Origin: Chelonoidis abingdonii
Lineage: Eukaryota; Chordata; Testudines; Testudinidae
Direction of reading: 5' to 3'
Assembly: GCF_003597395.2 (NCBI RefSeq)
Contig: NC_133771.1
Span: forward strand, 59,257,572 to 59,321,571
DNA: 64,000 nt
Both the position numbers and the translations under genes were made by a program. The stretch's first letter is position 1, and the number at the start of each line of letters is the position of its first letter. A model generated the notes under the pieces. It saw nothing but the letters and a program-made list of their open reading frames with translations, was not told the origin of the DNA and made no database searches. Below are positions 33,622 to 46,147 of this stretch, piece by piece.

Positions 33622-34930
33622 TCACACACAACTATTTCAAGTTTGATGACAATATATACCTCCAGATCAGTGCACTGCTATGGGCACCCGCATGGCCCCA
33701 CAATACGCCAATATTTTTATGGCTGACCTGGAACAACGCTTCCTCAGCTCTCATCTACTCACGCCCCTCTCTACCTACGCTACATTGATGACATCTTCAT
33801 CATCTGGACCATGGGAAGGAAGACTCTAGAAAAATTCCACCATGATTTCAACAACTTCCACCCCACCAATCAACCTCAGCCTGACCAATCTACACAGGAG
33901 ATCCACTTTCTAGACACCACGGTGCAATAAGTTGATGGTCACATTAAACCACTCTATATCAAAAACCTACGACCGCTACGCCTACCTTCATGCCTCCAGC
34001 TTCCATCCCGGGCACATCACACGATCCATTGTCTACAGCCAAGCACTGAGGTACAACCGCATCTGCTTCAACCCCTCAGACAGAGACCAACCTACAAAAT
34101 CTCACCAAGCATTCTCAAAACTACATACCGCACGAGGAAATTAGGAAACAGATCACAGAGCCAGACGTGTACCCAGAAGCCTCCTACTGCAAGACAAACC
34201 CAAAGAAGAAACCAACAGGACTCCACTTGGCCATCACTTAAACAGCCCCAGCTAAAACCCCTCCAACGCACATCAGGGATCTACAACCCATCCTGGACAA
34301 TGATCCCACACTTTCACGGATCTTGGGTGGCAGGCCAATCCTCGCCACAGACAACTGCCAACCTGAAACGTATTCTCACCAGCAACTTGCACAAACCGTA
34401 CCATAGTAACTCTAGCTCAGGAACAATCCATGCAACAAACCTCGATGCCAACTCTGCCCACATATCTACACCAGCGACACCATCATAGGAACCTAACCAG
34501 ATCAGCCATACCAATTCACTGGTTCTTCACCTGCACGTCCACCAATGTAATATACGCCATCATAGCCAGCAATGCCCCTCTGCTATGTACATCGGCCAAA
34601 CTGGGACAGTCACTACGGAAAAGGATAAATGGACACAAATCAGATATCAGGAATGGCAATATACAAAACCTGTAGGAGAGCACTTCAACTCCCTGGTCAC
34701 ACTATAGCAGACCTTAAGGTGGCTATCCTGCAGCAAAAAAACTTCAGGACCAGACTTCAAGAGAAAACTTGCGAGCTTCAGTTCATTTGCAAATTTGACA
34801 CTATCAGCTCTGGACTCAACAAAGACTGTGAATGGCTTGCCAATTACAGAACCAGTTTCTCCTCCCTTGGTTTTCACACCTCTACTGCTAGAACAGGGCT
34901 CACCCTCCCTGACTGAACTAACCTCGTTAT
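33622..34930 (+). pseudogene. PLE reverse transcriptase and GIY-YIG half, inverted
   Basis: Conserved pieces in shifting + frames: THNYFKFDDNIYLQ, then MGTRMAPQYANIFMADLEQ (RT motif B region) at about 33680-33740, and YIDDIFIIW with the catalytic YxDD at about 33780. The endonuclease follows at about 34545-34660 (VIYAI, then GQSLRKRINGHKSDIRNGN, with the conserved Arg), and the C-terminal FICKFDTISSGLNKD ends near 34845. At least two frameshifts and a stop after the RT break it. Confidence 0.8.
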
Positions 34931-34943
34931 CCTCTAGCTTGTC

Positions 34944-36030
34944 CATCAAACTTGAAATAGTTGTGTGTGATTATAAAGGCACAGAAAGCTCAGCAGCCAG
35001 TTGTGCTGTGGCATCATCAGGATACTGTTCCTACAAGCTATGTATTCCATCCTGGTGTGGATGTTTTGTGTTAGAGAGCCTCTACAACCATGGGGCTAGA
35101 ATGGTGTTTGCTGGGAGGTGACCAATGCGTTGTAGTTTCCTCAGGAAATCAAGTGGTGTCACAGGAGAATAAGCTGGGAAGTGCTGGTGCATCAGGGTCT
35201 GAGTAGAGAGTCCACATATCCAGACAGTCCTGCAGTGAGAGTTCCAATGCCCTGAGGATATGGGCGTCCAGGATTTTCCGGGTTTTTTGTGGACTTGGGT
35301 ATAGATAGAATAAACCCCTGGTCGGGGCCTGAAGCGTAATGATATTTGATTTCTGGTGTAGTTGTAGGGAGTGTCCTGAGTAGATGGGCAGTTCTTAGTG
35401 TATTCCTCAGTGGGGATCTGAGGAATGCCTGTAGAATTGGGTTAATGGAGAGTTGTCTGGCGGCCTCCTCGGTAGTTCAGACCTGGCATGAGGAACAACA
35501 AGCACCTCCTTAACTAGCCGTTTGAGATAATGTCAGGTTGTTTTTCTGTGGCTGTGGATGCATTGCGTTCTGTACGAACTTAGATATGAGCAAAGCGATG
35601 TGGTATTCCACGATCTGCCTGCCTTGCCACTCCGCCGGAAGCATGCAATGATAGAGGGCCATGACTGTCATCTGCAACCCTCAGGAGAAGTCCATGTGAG
35701 TTCTCTCTTCTGGCTGGTGGTGGAGGGTACCTGTGTATCAGCGGCAACTGTTCACTGTTGTCACTGGAAGATACTTTGAGTCGCAGTACAGCGAACGGCG
35801 AAAGTAGGCTTCCAGATCGCCACAGAACTGTATCATGTTGGTGGGGGTGGCAGGGCAGAAAGAGAGTCCCCGAGATAGGACAGACTTTTCTTCTGGGCTG
35901 AGCGTGTAGTTGGATAGATTGACAATATTGCTGGGTGGGTTAGGGGTACCACGGTTGTGGCCCCATGTGTCAGGTAGGAGTTTAGACAGCTTACAGTCCT
36001 TTTTCCTTTGTAGAGATGTGATATGCATTC
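34944..36030 (-). pseudogene. PLE N-terminal half
   Basis: Read on minus, the best-preserved part is 36028-35738, with NIVNLSNYTLSPEEKSVLS, GLSFCPATPTN and CGDLEAYFRR, the upstream region of Neptune-type PLE proteins. Near 35130-34990 come LPANTILAP and HPHQDGIHSL, corresponding to the region around RT motif A, where intact relatives read SLYTNI before the second of these. Several stops and frameshifts are present. The block ends in the 27-bp sequence it shares with the inverted RT half. Confidence 0.7.
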
Positions 36031-36660
36031 CTTTAATTCCCTTAAACCCATGACAAAAGATTCCTCCTCTTCAAAAGAGAAATACAGTATAAAAGATAAA
36101 AATATGTACAGTATATAGGATCAAAATCCCTAAAAGGCTGGAAATTCCAAGACTCCACATGAACATGTTGGTTAACAAACAACGTGAAGTAAAATCTACA
36201 CAGGGCTCTCTAATTCAGGCCACTGGAAGATCAAGACCAGTGTACTAGCAGACAGTCCTCTTGAGATCAAAGAAAGGAAATCTCATTTCCTAGCAGAATT
36301 TGAATGCTCCACTTTGGACAAATGAGTCTTTTACAGCATCAAGGAAAATTACTCTCCACATGTAACAAAGTTTCCATAGTATCCTTTCATCTAGTCCTGG
36401 ACTTTGAAGGAGCCACACAAACAGAGAATTTCATCCAAAGAGCATTTGCTCGACAAGGGAGTAATGATAGCCAATTTCATTATGAAATTCTGAAAATTCT
36501 ACTTAGTGATTCCTTTAGTCGACCAGAAACCCAGAGGGCTAAAGGCATCAACAAATTCATTAAAAAAATGCAGAAAATTCAGGATGGAAAGTCTATCATT
36601 TAGCCTGGGGCACACCCATCAGAAGGCATCCTTTCATTCATCAACTTTTCAGAAGTTTAT
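36031..36660. other. RIMS1 intron with one unassigned open frame
   Basis: The + frame 36304-36603 is open for about 100 codons (with FIQRAFARQGSNDSQF and RAKGINKFIKKMQKIQ) up to a TAG. I do not recognise it. It could be a decayed retrocopy or chance. Confidence 0.3.
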
Positions 36661-37577
36661 ACTCCTGGGGGAATTCTGTGCCACTGTGCACGTGCAGAAT
36701 TCATGTGCCTGCAGATTTTTTTTTCTTTGCAAAAATACATTCTGCTGGAGAGGCACTGTAGTTACACCTTTTGCCCACTGGGGCTACTGTGGCACCAGAA
36801 CAGAGGAAGCTGGCTCACTGGCTATAGTGGTCAGCAGCGGATAGAGAGAGAGCAGAGGCTGTGTTTCTCAGAGCATCCTGCCTGTGTGGCCAGGTGAGGA
36901 GACATGGGATATGGGGGACAGACTGAGCGGGGCACAAGGAGCTGCTGAGGATCACATAAACTGGGCTTTAGAAGGGCTAGTGAGGGGGACAGACTGGAGT
37001 GGGGGCTGAGCAGGAGTGGGGGTGCAGGGACACTTGGGGACAGGGGCAGATATGCCTGACTGATTTGGGAGAAGCTAGGTGTCAGCCAGGGTCTGAATGG
37101 GGAAGGCTTCCCAACTCCCTAACAGTCCCTCTCTCCCCAAAACCTGTTCCATACTTCACCCACTCACCCCCAACAACCCTTCAGGTTCACTCCCAGGCTT
37201 CTTCCCAGCAATTAATTTCCTCTCCCTCAGCTCCTCTTTTACCCCTGACTCCCCCAAGCCTTTGCACTGCTTCTGAGGGGAGCAGGAAATAGGTTTCTGT
37301 TTTGTAGTTTAAATGAATTATTACTCCAAGGTTTGTATCAATATGCCTAGTAAGGAATCTATTTGTCAAAAAAGCATTTCTGGAATCTTTTTTGTGGTCT
37401 GTATTGTTACAGACATACTTGTTGACAGGTATTTTGTAATAAATTACCAATATGATTTAAACTGGCATGATTATATTGCAGTATTTTGACAAATAAAAAA
37501 GGCAGAATTTTGCAGTATATTAAAGTATTGTGCATAGAATTTTTAATTTTTTAGCGCAGAATTCCCCACAGAAATAA
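36661..37577. mobile_element. Non-autonomous hAT-like element, CTCCTGGGGGAATTC ends
   Basis: The left end ACTCCTGGGGGAATTCTGTG is matched by a decayed inverse at the right, GCGCAGAATTCCCC (37554-37567). Internal AT-rich sequence with CAGAATTTTGCAG near the right end, and a GC-rich middle (about 36760-37290), fit a turtle family I recognise. No clean 8-bp duplication remains. Open frames inside are not coding. Confidence 0.65.
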
Positions 37578-38402
37578 ACATATCCGAGTCTGCAAAAAAC
37601 ATAGAAAGTACCCCAGCTTCAGCTATACATCCATTTACTGCCAATACAAAGTACTCCTCTTTTGATTAATAGATTTTGAGGTCAGAAAAAACATTTATGA
37701 TAATCTAGGCTGACCACCTGCATAATACTATAGACCATAGAACCTGACCTGGTAATCCCTATATTGAGCCAAATAACTTGTGGTTGAACTAGAGCACGTC
37801 TTTTAGAAAGACATGCAGTCTTGAGTTAAAGACTTCATGTGATGGAGAATTTACCACCTCTCCTTTCAAGCTACACATTTTGCCCTTGTGCCACAGTTGT
37901 AGTTAAGAGTGGTTTTGGTGCAATAACAGTGCAGGAGCTAAAATATATACCTGTATATGAAAGAAAATGATTCTTCAACTAAGGTTGAGATAATCAGAGC
38001 CTAAGAGTTAGGTCATGAAAGTGAATTGATGAAGGGAGGAAACTCAGACCAAGTAATTTGAATGCAAGGAAAATTTCTACCTCCAAAATCTGAATTTGGA
38101 ATAGGTCCATTTGATAGTGCAGAGACGAAAGGGTAAGCCTTCAAGATCCATGGATCTCAGCAGGTCACAAATGCCTTCAGTGAGCAATCTTGGGATTAAG
38201 TTTCATCCTCTCTTCATGCCATAGTAAACAAACTCACTTCATCCACATATTAACTTCTTTAAAGTGTCAGGGAACTTTAATCTTCCAAAAATTTGCACTG
38301 CAGTCTTCCAGAGAAGTAAAAAAAAAAATTAGTTGAGTGTCTTCCGTATTTGTTAATTCTCAAAATAACTTTCCTATTGGCAATAATTTGGGTGAGACAG
38401 AT
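37578..38402. other. Intron with a short CR1-like relic
   Basis: About 37675-37870 resembles a CR1 3' region in minus orientation (AGATTTTGAGGTCAG, then GGTTGAACTAGAGCA and GAGAATTTACCACCTC), highly diverged. The rest is unrecognised. Confidence 0.5.
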
Positions 38403-38410
38403 GTCAGAAT

Positions 38411-38573
38411 CAGGGCTGCCCAGAGGATTCAGGGGGCCTGGGGCAATGCAATTTCGGGGGGCCCTTCCATAAAAATAAATTGCAAAACTATAGAATATTA
38501 TATTCTTGTGAGGGCCCCTGTGGGGCCTGGGGCAAATTGCCCCACTTGCCCCCTCCCCTCCCGGGTGGCCCTG
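38411..38573. mobile_element. 163-bp hAT MITE with perfect 8-bp duplication
   Basis: GTCAGAAT is present on both sides (38403-38410 and 38574-38581). Ends are CAGGGCTGCCCAGAG and GGGTGGCCCTG. The interior holds GGGGCCTGGGGC repeats in both orientations. It has no coding capacity and depends on a hAT transposase elsewhere. Confidence 0.85.
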
Positions 38574-38581
38574 GTCAGAAT

Positions 38582-39576
38582 GAGAACACTTGAAACTCAG
38601 TTTGCAACTTATGTTCAGCTAATATTATGCAGAGTACTATAAAAGGATGAGGGCTATCTTATAACACCCTCCTCCTTCCAGACCCAGATTTGCTTATGCT
38701 GGGTCAGCCCACTTCCTGCATTAATTCTGTCTGAGCTGTCTCAGGGAATGCAGGGAAGCAATTTCCAGTGGGTTTAGTTATTTTATTTAAGCCTTCATAA
38801 AAAAACCTTTGCAGACTTTTCCCTCAAAAGTCTGTGCAGGCTGTGTAGTCCCTTCCCCAAATCTGTGTTTCACTTTAATAAATTTATTAACTAAAATTTC
38901 CTGGTTCTTACCTTAGAACCCCGGCAATACAGGACTCCACACGTTCTCCCTTCTGTCCATTTGGTTTCTGGAGCAATTCCGCTCTTCAGTAGCTCTAGTA
39001 GCAGTCTATTGGGAACACAGCCTCTGGGCCCTCAGCTTTCTGGGAGGTTTTGCAGTATTCTCCTCCATTTCCTGCTGCTCTCTTTTATAAGGCTCAGCAA
39101 ATTAAGTTCCAACTCTTTCTCAGATGCAGCGCGTGGGGCTAATAAACCTGCTAGCCAGCTAGTTAACTGCAGGCCTCTGATCCCAGAGAAATGGTATCCT
39201 GTATATCTTCACAAGGACTAAATGGGACTTTGTTCCCAATTTTGATTCAGCTTTCCACAGATTCCAAGACAATTCTTTCCTTGTTCTGAACAGTCCCTGA
39301 ACATAAGGAGTTAGAGACCAGGTGAAGTTTGATGTGAAGAGCATTAATAATGTCCCTAAGATAACAAAACTCTTCCCCAAAATCTAATTTTGATTCATAG
39401 CCTTCCACTGAAGTTGGTGGCAGGAGGCTGTTAGACCTTAAGAGCAAGTAGCTGGGTCTAAAGCTATATCCAAGATTCGTATGCAAGAATGTTCTTTTGG
39501 CTCGTGAAATAAGGAAAAAGACCAGAGTCAGCCGCACTTCATGGTTTGAAATACCCTTTTACATTAGCTCCAAACA
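38582..39576. other. Intron, possible unrecognised repeat
   Basis: It is moderately GC-rich at 38650-39200 with several short open frames but no family I can name. An old LTR or similar element is possible. Confidence 0.35.
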
Positions 39577-41900
39577 TGGAATCATAGGACTCGAAGGGAC
39601 CTTAAGAGATCATTAGTTCAGTCCCCTGCACTCTTGGCAGGGCAAGTATTATTTAGATCATTCTTGACAGGTGTTTGACTAACCTGCTCTTAAAAACCTG
39701 CAATGATGGAAATTCTACAGCTTGCGTAGGCAATTTATTCCAGTGCTTAATCACCCTGACAGGAAGTTTTTCCTAATGTCCAACCTTAACTGCCCTTGCC
39801 ATAATTTAAGCCCATTGCCTCTTTTCCTAATCTCAGGGGTTAAGGAGAATAATTTTTCTCCCTCCTCCTTTTAACAACCTTGTATGTACTTGAAAACTGT
39901 TATCATGTACCCCCTCAGTCTTCTCTTTTCCAGACTAAACAAAACCTATTTTTTCAATCTTCTCTCATAGGTCATGCTCCTGCTGAGACCCAATCAGTGC
40001 AGAGTAGTGCAAAGAATTACTTCTCATGCCTTGTTTACAACACTCCTGCTAATACATCCCAGAATTATGTTTGCTTTTTTTTGCAACAATGTTACACTGT
40101 TTACTCATATTTAGCTTGTGATCCACTTTGACCCTGTGATGTTATCTGATTACAATATGACCATATAGGTCATTGTTGCAACCACTGTTATATATTTGCA
40201 ACAAATCTTGTACAAAGGTTGTCAGGGGAGGTGTCTATGAAAAAGTTATGATTTGCTAGTTACCATTGTGCTATCTGTATGCATGTATCATTTTTGTATG
40301 TGAAGTTATGAATATTGGCTCTATACCTGAATTTCAAATGTTTGCTCCTGGGGTAACACCCACGAAATAGTTAGTCAGCACATCTTGGAGGGACTATTCA
40401 AATTGAGTGGACCATCAAAAGGGCACTTAACTCACAGTGGACCATGGGAGATGCCCATCTAAACTGAATGGACTTCTCTGTGAACCTTCCATCTGAAGGA
40501 TAGGTAATGGATTCCTGCAACGAATGAGTGAAATTGGCATGAACATGTGACTTGCCCATGTGACTCTAAACACTGTCTTGTCACCTGTGATTCTCTACTA
40601 GCTGTGCGGAGGGCTTTGTTTTGAAACAATGGGTGTCCCTTCACATGGCAGAAGAGATAAAAGGCCCTGGAAACTCCTCCATTTTGCCTCTGTCCTGCTC
40701 CAGCCTCTTTCTTGCCAAAGCCTCTGGACTATTAATTTATACTAATGGAAGCATTTTAACCAATGGACTGAGGTCCTTTCAATGATTTGGAAGCAGACAG
40801 AGACTTGACTTAAGACAGCAGTTTATTCCATCAGTGCTACAAGCCTGAACCAAGAACTCTCACCTTTCTTTCTTTCTTTTTATAAATAAACTTTTAGATT
40901 TTAGATACTAACGGATTGGCATCAGCATGATTTTTGGGTACGATCTAAGTTATATATCGACCTGGATGTATGGTTGGTCCTTTGGGATCAGAAGAACATT
41001 TTATTTGATGAGATTGGTTGTAAAGAACCACTCACCTTTAAATCCAGTGTTTTTGGTGGTGATATAGAACTGGAATGCCCAAGGAAACTGCTTTTATGAC
41101 TTCTTGTTGTCCAGTGTGGTGAAACAGAAGTTTACTTTTGTTGCTGGTTTGGTATATCCTATGAAGGATTAGCCACTAGTCTTGGGGTGTATCTGCCCTA
41201 TTTCTCAGCAGTTTGTCCTGAATTATTGGCATCCTCAGTTGTGACCCACTGAGCCATGGTTACAGACCCTCTCCCCACAGAACTCTTTCTCCAATACGCC
41301 TTCCTAGGCAGTCATTTCCCATTTTGTATGTGTGCAACTGATTGTTCCTTCCTAAGTGGAGTACTTGGCATTTGTCCTTATTGACTTTCATCCTATTTAC
41401 TTCAGACCATTTCTTCAGTTTGGCCAGGTCATTTTGAATTTTAATCCTCTCATCCTAACACTTGCAATCCTTCCCAGCTTGGTATCGTCTGCAAACTTTA
41501 TAAGTTTGCCATTATCTAAATCATTGATGAAGATATTGAACAGAACTGATCCCTGCAAATACTATACCCAGACCTGATCCCTGCAAGACCCCACTTGATT
41601 TGCCCTCCCAACTTGACTGTGAACCACTGATAACTACTCTGTGGGAATTGTTTTCCAACCAGTTATGCACCAGCCTGATAGTTTTCCATCTAGGTTATAT
41701 TTCCCTAGTTTGTTTTGGTTGGCCAAACATAAACTGGACCAGCATGTCTCCACTGATGCATCATCTGAAAGGAGAATTCCCCATGTTGTGGATCCCTTAT
41801 ACAATCTTCTCTTTCCTTCTTTGTTATCATTTGAATGCTTACTCTTATGTATTCTATTAGTCATGGGATCTGTGGTCAATCTGATGCGTAAATTTTTTTG
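39577..41900 (-). repeat. CR1 LINE 3' portion, split by an LTR
   Basis: The minus-oriented CR1 runs from its tail (GAATCATAGGACTCGAAGGG on plus) to 40134 and resumes at 41270-41900. Landmarks read on plus include CCAGTGCTTAATCACCCTGA, CTTCTCTTTTCCAGACTAAA, TCATATTTAGCTTGTGATCC and GCTTGGTATCGTCTGCAAAC. These are complementary to the end of the CR1 RT ORF and its 3' UTR. The copy is 5'-truncated and non-functional. A short internal duplication (ACCTGATCCCTGCAA) is near 41574. Confidence 0.85.
40135..41264 (+). mobile_element. Solo LTR inserted in CR1
   Basis: It runs from TGTGATGTTATC to CCATGGTTACA (TG...CA) and is framed by a perfect 5-bp duplication GACCC (40130-40134 and 41265-41269). Removing it restores CR1 continuity. 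Features include a TTTTATAAATAAAC polyadenylation-like region near 40880. The length, 1130 bp, and the overall layout resemble the LTR at 50160. A retrovirus-like or other LTR element produced it. No internal genes remain. Confidence 0.85.
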
Positions 41901-44050
41901 TTAGTTTTCTTTGATTGTAGACTCTTAGCTACTGCTTTCTTCAATTAATTTATGATTCTTTCTACTCAGATCAATTATTGTAATGATCAATTTATTGAAT
42001 ACTGGAGCATTTTCTTAAAATAAAGTTTATATAATTTTTAATGTTCATTTAGAGAGGTTTTTCTCTCAGAAAAGAAAGAATTAATTTAATCTTTTTTGGT
42101 GAGATGGCATTTTATGTCATCATTGAAACAGCTTGACAACATTTTTGTAAATATATGCTTCTCAACACCATTAAACTTTGTCACAGACTCTCCACTCTTT
42201 CCCCTTATGCTTTGGTGTGTTTTCTTACAGGCTGCTTTTTCATTTAGAAACTGATTCTTCACTGATGTCACCTATTTTATTTTCTTTAACTTCTCAATGT
42301 CTACACTAGCTATTCACCACCACCACCCCCGCCTTCAGTATTGTGCTTTTTCACTCAACTTGACATGTCTTTGACAACCTACTGCCTTTTTTTGTTATTT
42401 TGGGGTTGTCCATAGGCCACTTAGTACTCAAAGATTTTAGGCTTGCATTTGTCAACATTCCTTTTAAAATTAGATATTATAACGTTTCTGAGGTAAAAAA
42501 TCAACTCTTACATCTTGCTTCTACGCTGTTCTTTTCTGTTTGTTTTACTATATGAAGCATGACAAATGAGTTAAATGTAATTACATTGATTCAGCAGTTT
42601 ATCTTATTGAATAGCTGAAAAGTATCTATTATGTCAATCACTATTTTCTTTAAATCTGTAAATTTCTCTGGATGGCCAAAATTTTGTGCCCAATTTTATT
42701 TCTTTTCCATTCCATTTAAAATGTCACATGACATAGTATTACATAAACACAGGGAATTTTCAGTTCATGTATTATAAACAACATAGAAATGAAGATAATA
42801 GTTGAGATTAATAAAATACAACAGCAGTTTTTCATTTTCAGTCTGCTGTCTACTAAATTTTAGGTGGCACTAGATATAGTAAATACTGTAGGTGTTTCAC
42901 CAAGAAATAATTATTGTACTTGCACACAAATTGACATAGAAAAATTTCAGACAACTATTTTAGGCTAAATGATTTTAATCCCACTAAATACTAATGTTAC
43001 TGGTTGAAGATAAATGAATAGATATGAATTTACAGAACTGAAATAGAAAAGTCATTTATAAAATTATTCAGTCTAAAAGACTGCCATTTAAAAAGAACCT
43101 TAAAAGCCTGGTACAATAATCTGACTTTTACACGAAGGATTTTATATATTGTCAGGCTCTTAACTCTCTCAAGTAAGTCACATTCAGCAAGCAAACACTT
43201 CATAAAGAAGAGAACAAGAAATAAAGTATAAAATCAAATGATGCACAAAACATTTACCGCTTGTGTTAAGTATAAACAAAAGGTTTTTATAGCCTTTGTG
43301 TCTCAAATTTTCAGGACAATTCTTATTTATTTTACATAGTGAAGACAAATCAAAAGAAATAAAGGATTTGCAGATAAAGAATCCAGATCACAATAACTTG
43401 ACCTCCAAACTGTCACCAAACCTTTGTTTCAATTTATAACATTTTTTTTCACTTTTAATCCACCACTATTTCCAAATGTGTCTGATTTCTGTTTTTCTCA
43501 AAAATAGCACTTTAGTTTGCTCTGCCTTTCTATAGTTTTACTGGGTTTTTTTTTTTTTTTTTTTTACTTTATAATATAGAAAAGAATATTGTTGAGAGGT
43601 ATCCAGGATACTTGTGGCCAACTTCCAGATATCTATCTCTAAAGGACCAACTACTTTTGTTTCATTATTTACTTCTTTTATAGCAATATTGGGGCCTGAT
43701 GCATTGCCCATTGAAATCAGTATGATTGTTTTTCCTTAATGTGTACCCACTCAGTGCTCTGAGCACACTTACAATGTATTAAAATTCATTATATCTGATA
43801 GACTGCCTGCCACAACCAAAAAAGCTGCCAAAAAATAACTGCAATTAAAGGACCCTTCCCACAACCTCAAGGACCAGGAAAACAGATGTATTCAAAAATT
43901 AACAGATCTAAATTCAAGTGAAGTAGTGAATTTCAGAGAGATCCTCCCCAACAGTATAAAAGTGTTCCAACTCAGCACCTTGAATGACTACAACTGTGAT
44001 AGTATCACATCTGGAGAGAGGCAATATCTCAGGTTGCTACGTCCCACACC
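41901..44050. other. RIMS1 intron, nothing recognised
   Basis: AT-rich sequence, including a 20-nt T tract at 43546-43565. No supportable gene. Confidence 0.5.
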
Positions 44051-44058
44051 ATCTATAG

Positions 44059-44351
44059 CAAGGGTTGGCAACCTCTGGCACGCGGCTCGCCAGAGTAAGC
44101 ACCCTGGCAGGCTGGGCCAGTTTGTTTACCTGCTGCATCAGCAGGTTCAGCAGACTGCAGCTCCCACTGGCCACGGTTCACCATCCCAGCCAATGGGGGT
44201 GGCGGGAAGCAGCACGGGCAAGGGATGTTCTGGGACGTGCCAGTGGGAGCCGCGATCGGCTGAACCTGCTGACGCAGCAGGTAAACAGACTGGTCTGGCC
44301 GGCCAGGGTGCTTATTCTGGTGAGACACGTGCCAGAGGTTGCCGACCCCTG
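44059..44351. mobile_element. 293-bp palindromic hAT MITE
   Basis: ATCTATAG flanks the element on both sides (44051-44058 and 44352-44359), a perfect 8-bp duplication. Ends are CAAGGGTTGGCAACCTCTGG and GGTTGCCGACCCCTG. The arms are inverted copies along most of the length, including CACGT/ACGTGCCAG and CCTGCTG pieces, so a transcript would fold into a long hairpin. Open frames here arise from the GC-rich composition. Confidence 0.88.
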
Positions 44352-44359
44352 ATCTATAG

Positions 44360-45796
44360 TTTTATGTTACAATCAACAGCTTTAAACTCCCCTTGGAAAC
44401 CAATAACTAGCCAGTTCAGATTCTATAGCACAGGTATTATATGCTCTCAGCAGTAAGCTTTACTCAGTCATGTGCACCAAGCTTATTTTCCAGGAGATCC
44501 CGACAGGCAGCCCTGTGCTCAGTGAATTATTATTTTATTTATTTATTAATAGGGTTTTCTGTGGTGCTCATCTCTGTAGTATTTGTACCTATCGCAGGTT
44601 AATGACTTTCATCTTTACAACATTTCTCTGAACAACAGTGGATCTGGGATTTTGCAATGGAGGGAGTAAGTGGGAAGGATCAATATGCAAATACCTAGCA
44701 TAACATAAATAAACATTATGCACACTAGTAACATTTTTATAGTTAATTTCATGATATCTAGGGTTTTTCACAAGCAATAGCCTTTAAAACCTTTAGTGAA
44801 GTGGTCCGTTGTATTTTTTGTAAATTAATATCTTAGTCTCACTTTTGATTGTTTGGTAACCTTTGATTTTTATCAATGTCCCTTGCTCAAATGAAAAAGA
44901 CAGCTGGAAAACTACATTTCCCTTGCAATCTCTTCACCTATCATGCCTCTTTCCCAGCCTGGTTCTTTTTAACTCCTGTAATTCTCTCGCTCCCCCCCCC
45001 GTCCTATTTCCTCCAGATCTTCTGTGCCTCTGATCTCCTTTTTATTTTTCAGAGGTCCTTGTCTCCTTTTGCCCTCCTCTGTTTGTTTTTCCTGTTCTCC
45101 CTAGGGTGGGTCTCTGCATTGACCTGCTTCCACCCTCTTAGTCCTCCTCCTTACCTTTATCCACGTCTCCTCGCATCCTGTGTCCATCTCTTCAGTTATG
45201 ATAAAGAGGTTACGGTGACCCTTACAGGCAACAGTGGATATAAGAAGGCTTTTTGAAGGGAGAAGACAGGACAAAATTTGGCCTCCAGAAAGCCAGTCAT
45301 ATTTAAACTGAGATAAACCTTGGTTTCTATATAATTAGATGAGGCTTACTGACACAGTCATGGTAGAACAGTGGTCACTTTATTACTACAGGACTCTAAT
45401 GATTCAATAGTATATTTCAGTACTGAATTGAAATTGATTATAGAGTAGTGAAAAAGATCAATGAATGATTATTTATACATTCCAGAGAAGAGCAACTTTT
45501 AAAGAATCAAATCTTAAATAACCCCTAAAATCAAACAAAGAGCCGGAGGGTATCTGATTATATCACTAGGGTTTTTTTTAGATTTAAATAACTGAAGTCA
45601 TTTTGCGCTATTAAGGTGATTCTTGTAAGCCTGTTATGTAATTAAAGTTATATGAAAATGAGACACTCCAAAAATGGATCCATAAAAACATATATTACTC
45701 AAAATGAGATGTGAGCAGCCTAGCAAGGGGAAAGGTATGGTAGACAAAAGAGCTTAACTGATTGAATGGATAAAATTATTTTTAAAAGAATATAAG
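44360..45796. other. RIMS1 intron, nothing recognised
   Basis: AT-rich sequence, with a pyrimidine-rich stretch at about 44930-45190. No supportable gene. Confidence 0.5.
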
Positions 45797-45798
45797 TA

Positions 45799-45981
45799 CA
45801 CCTCTACCCCTTTATAATGCAACCCGATATAACATGAATTTGGATATAATATGGTAAAGCAGCGCACTGGGGGAGCTGCACACTCCCGTGGATCAAAGCA
45901 AGTTTGATATAGCATGGTTCCACCTATAATGCGGGAAGATTTTTTGGCTCCCAATGACAACATTATATCGGGGTAGAGGTG
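45799..45981. mobile_element. Tc1/mariner-type MITE
   Basis: Inverted ends CACCTCTACCCC and GGGGTAGAGGTG are flanked by TA on both sides (45797-45798 and 45982-45983), the target of the Tc1/mariner superfamily. GATATAA motifs recur inside in both orientations. It is 183 bp and non-coding. Confidence 0.78.
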
Positions 45982-46147
45982 TATCAAGTTTTATATGTGT
46001 TAACCACTTAAATAAGAAAAATGTAAATTAAGAAGAAAAATCAGTCTTTATATTGGAAGGTGATGGAAGTATATTACTTTTTTCCATTCCATTTTTCATT
46101 TGGAAACTAGACATAGGTAATGAATTAAGCCATTTTCTATGGCCAAT

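Larger units (their letters stand above)
33490..36030 (-). mobile_element. Rearranged Penelope-like element (Neptune-like)
   Basis: Three blocks together cover most of a PLE. In minus orientation they are the N-terminal half (36030 to about 34950) and the ribozyme-bearing tail (33621 to 33490). Between them the RT/endonuclease half (33622-34943) is in plus orientation. A 27-bp sequence at 33622-33648 recurs inverted at 34944-34970, at the two junctions. The simplest reading is an in-place inversion of the middle block. PLE proteins combine a telomerase-related reverse transcriptase with a GIY-YIG endonuclease. Frameshifts and stops in all parts make it non-coding. Confidence 0.8.

Noticed and set aside
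43926..44456. 176-codon plus ORF
   Set aside because: Its middle is the palindromic MITE at 44059-44351, which also makes similar peptides on the other strand.
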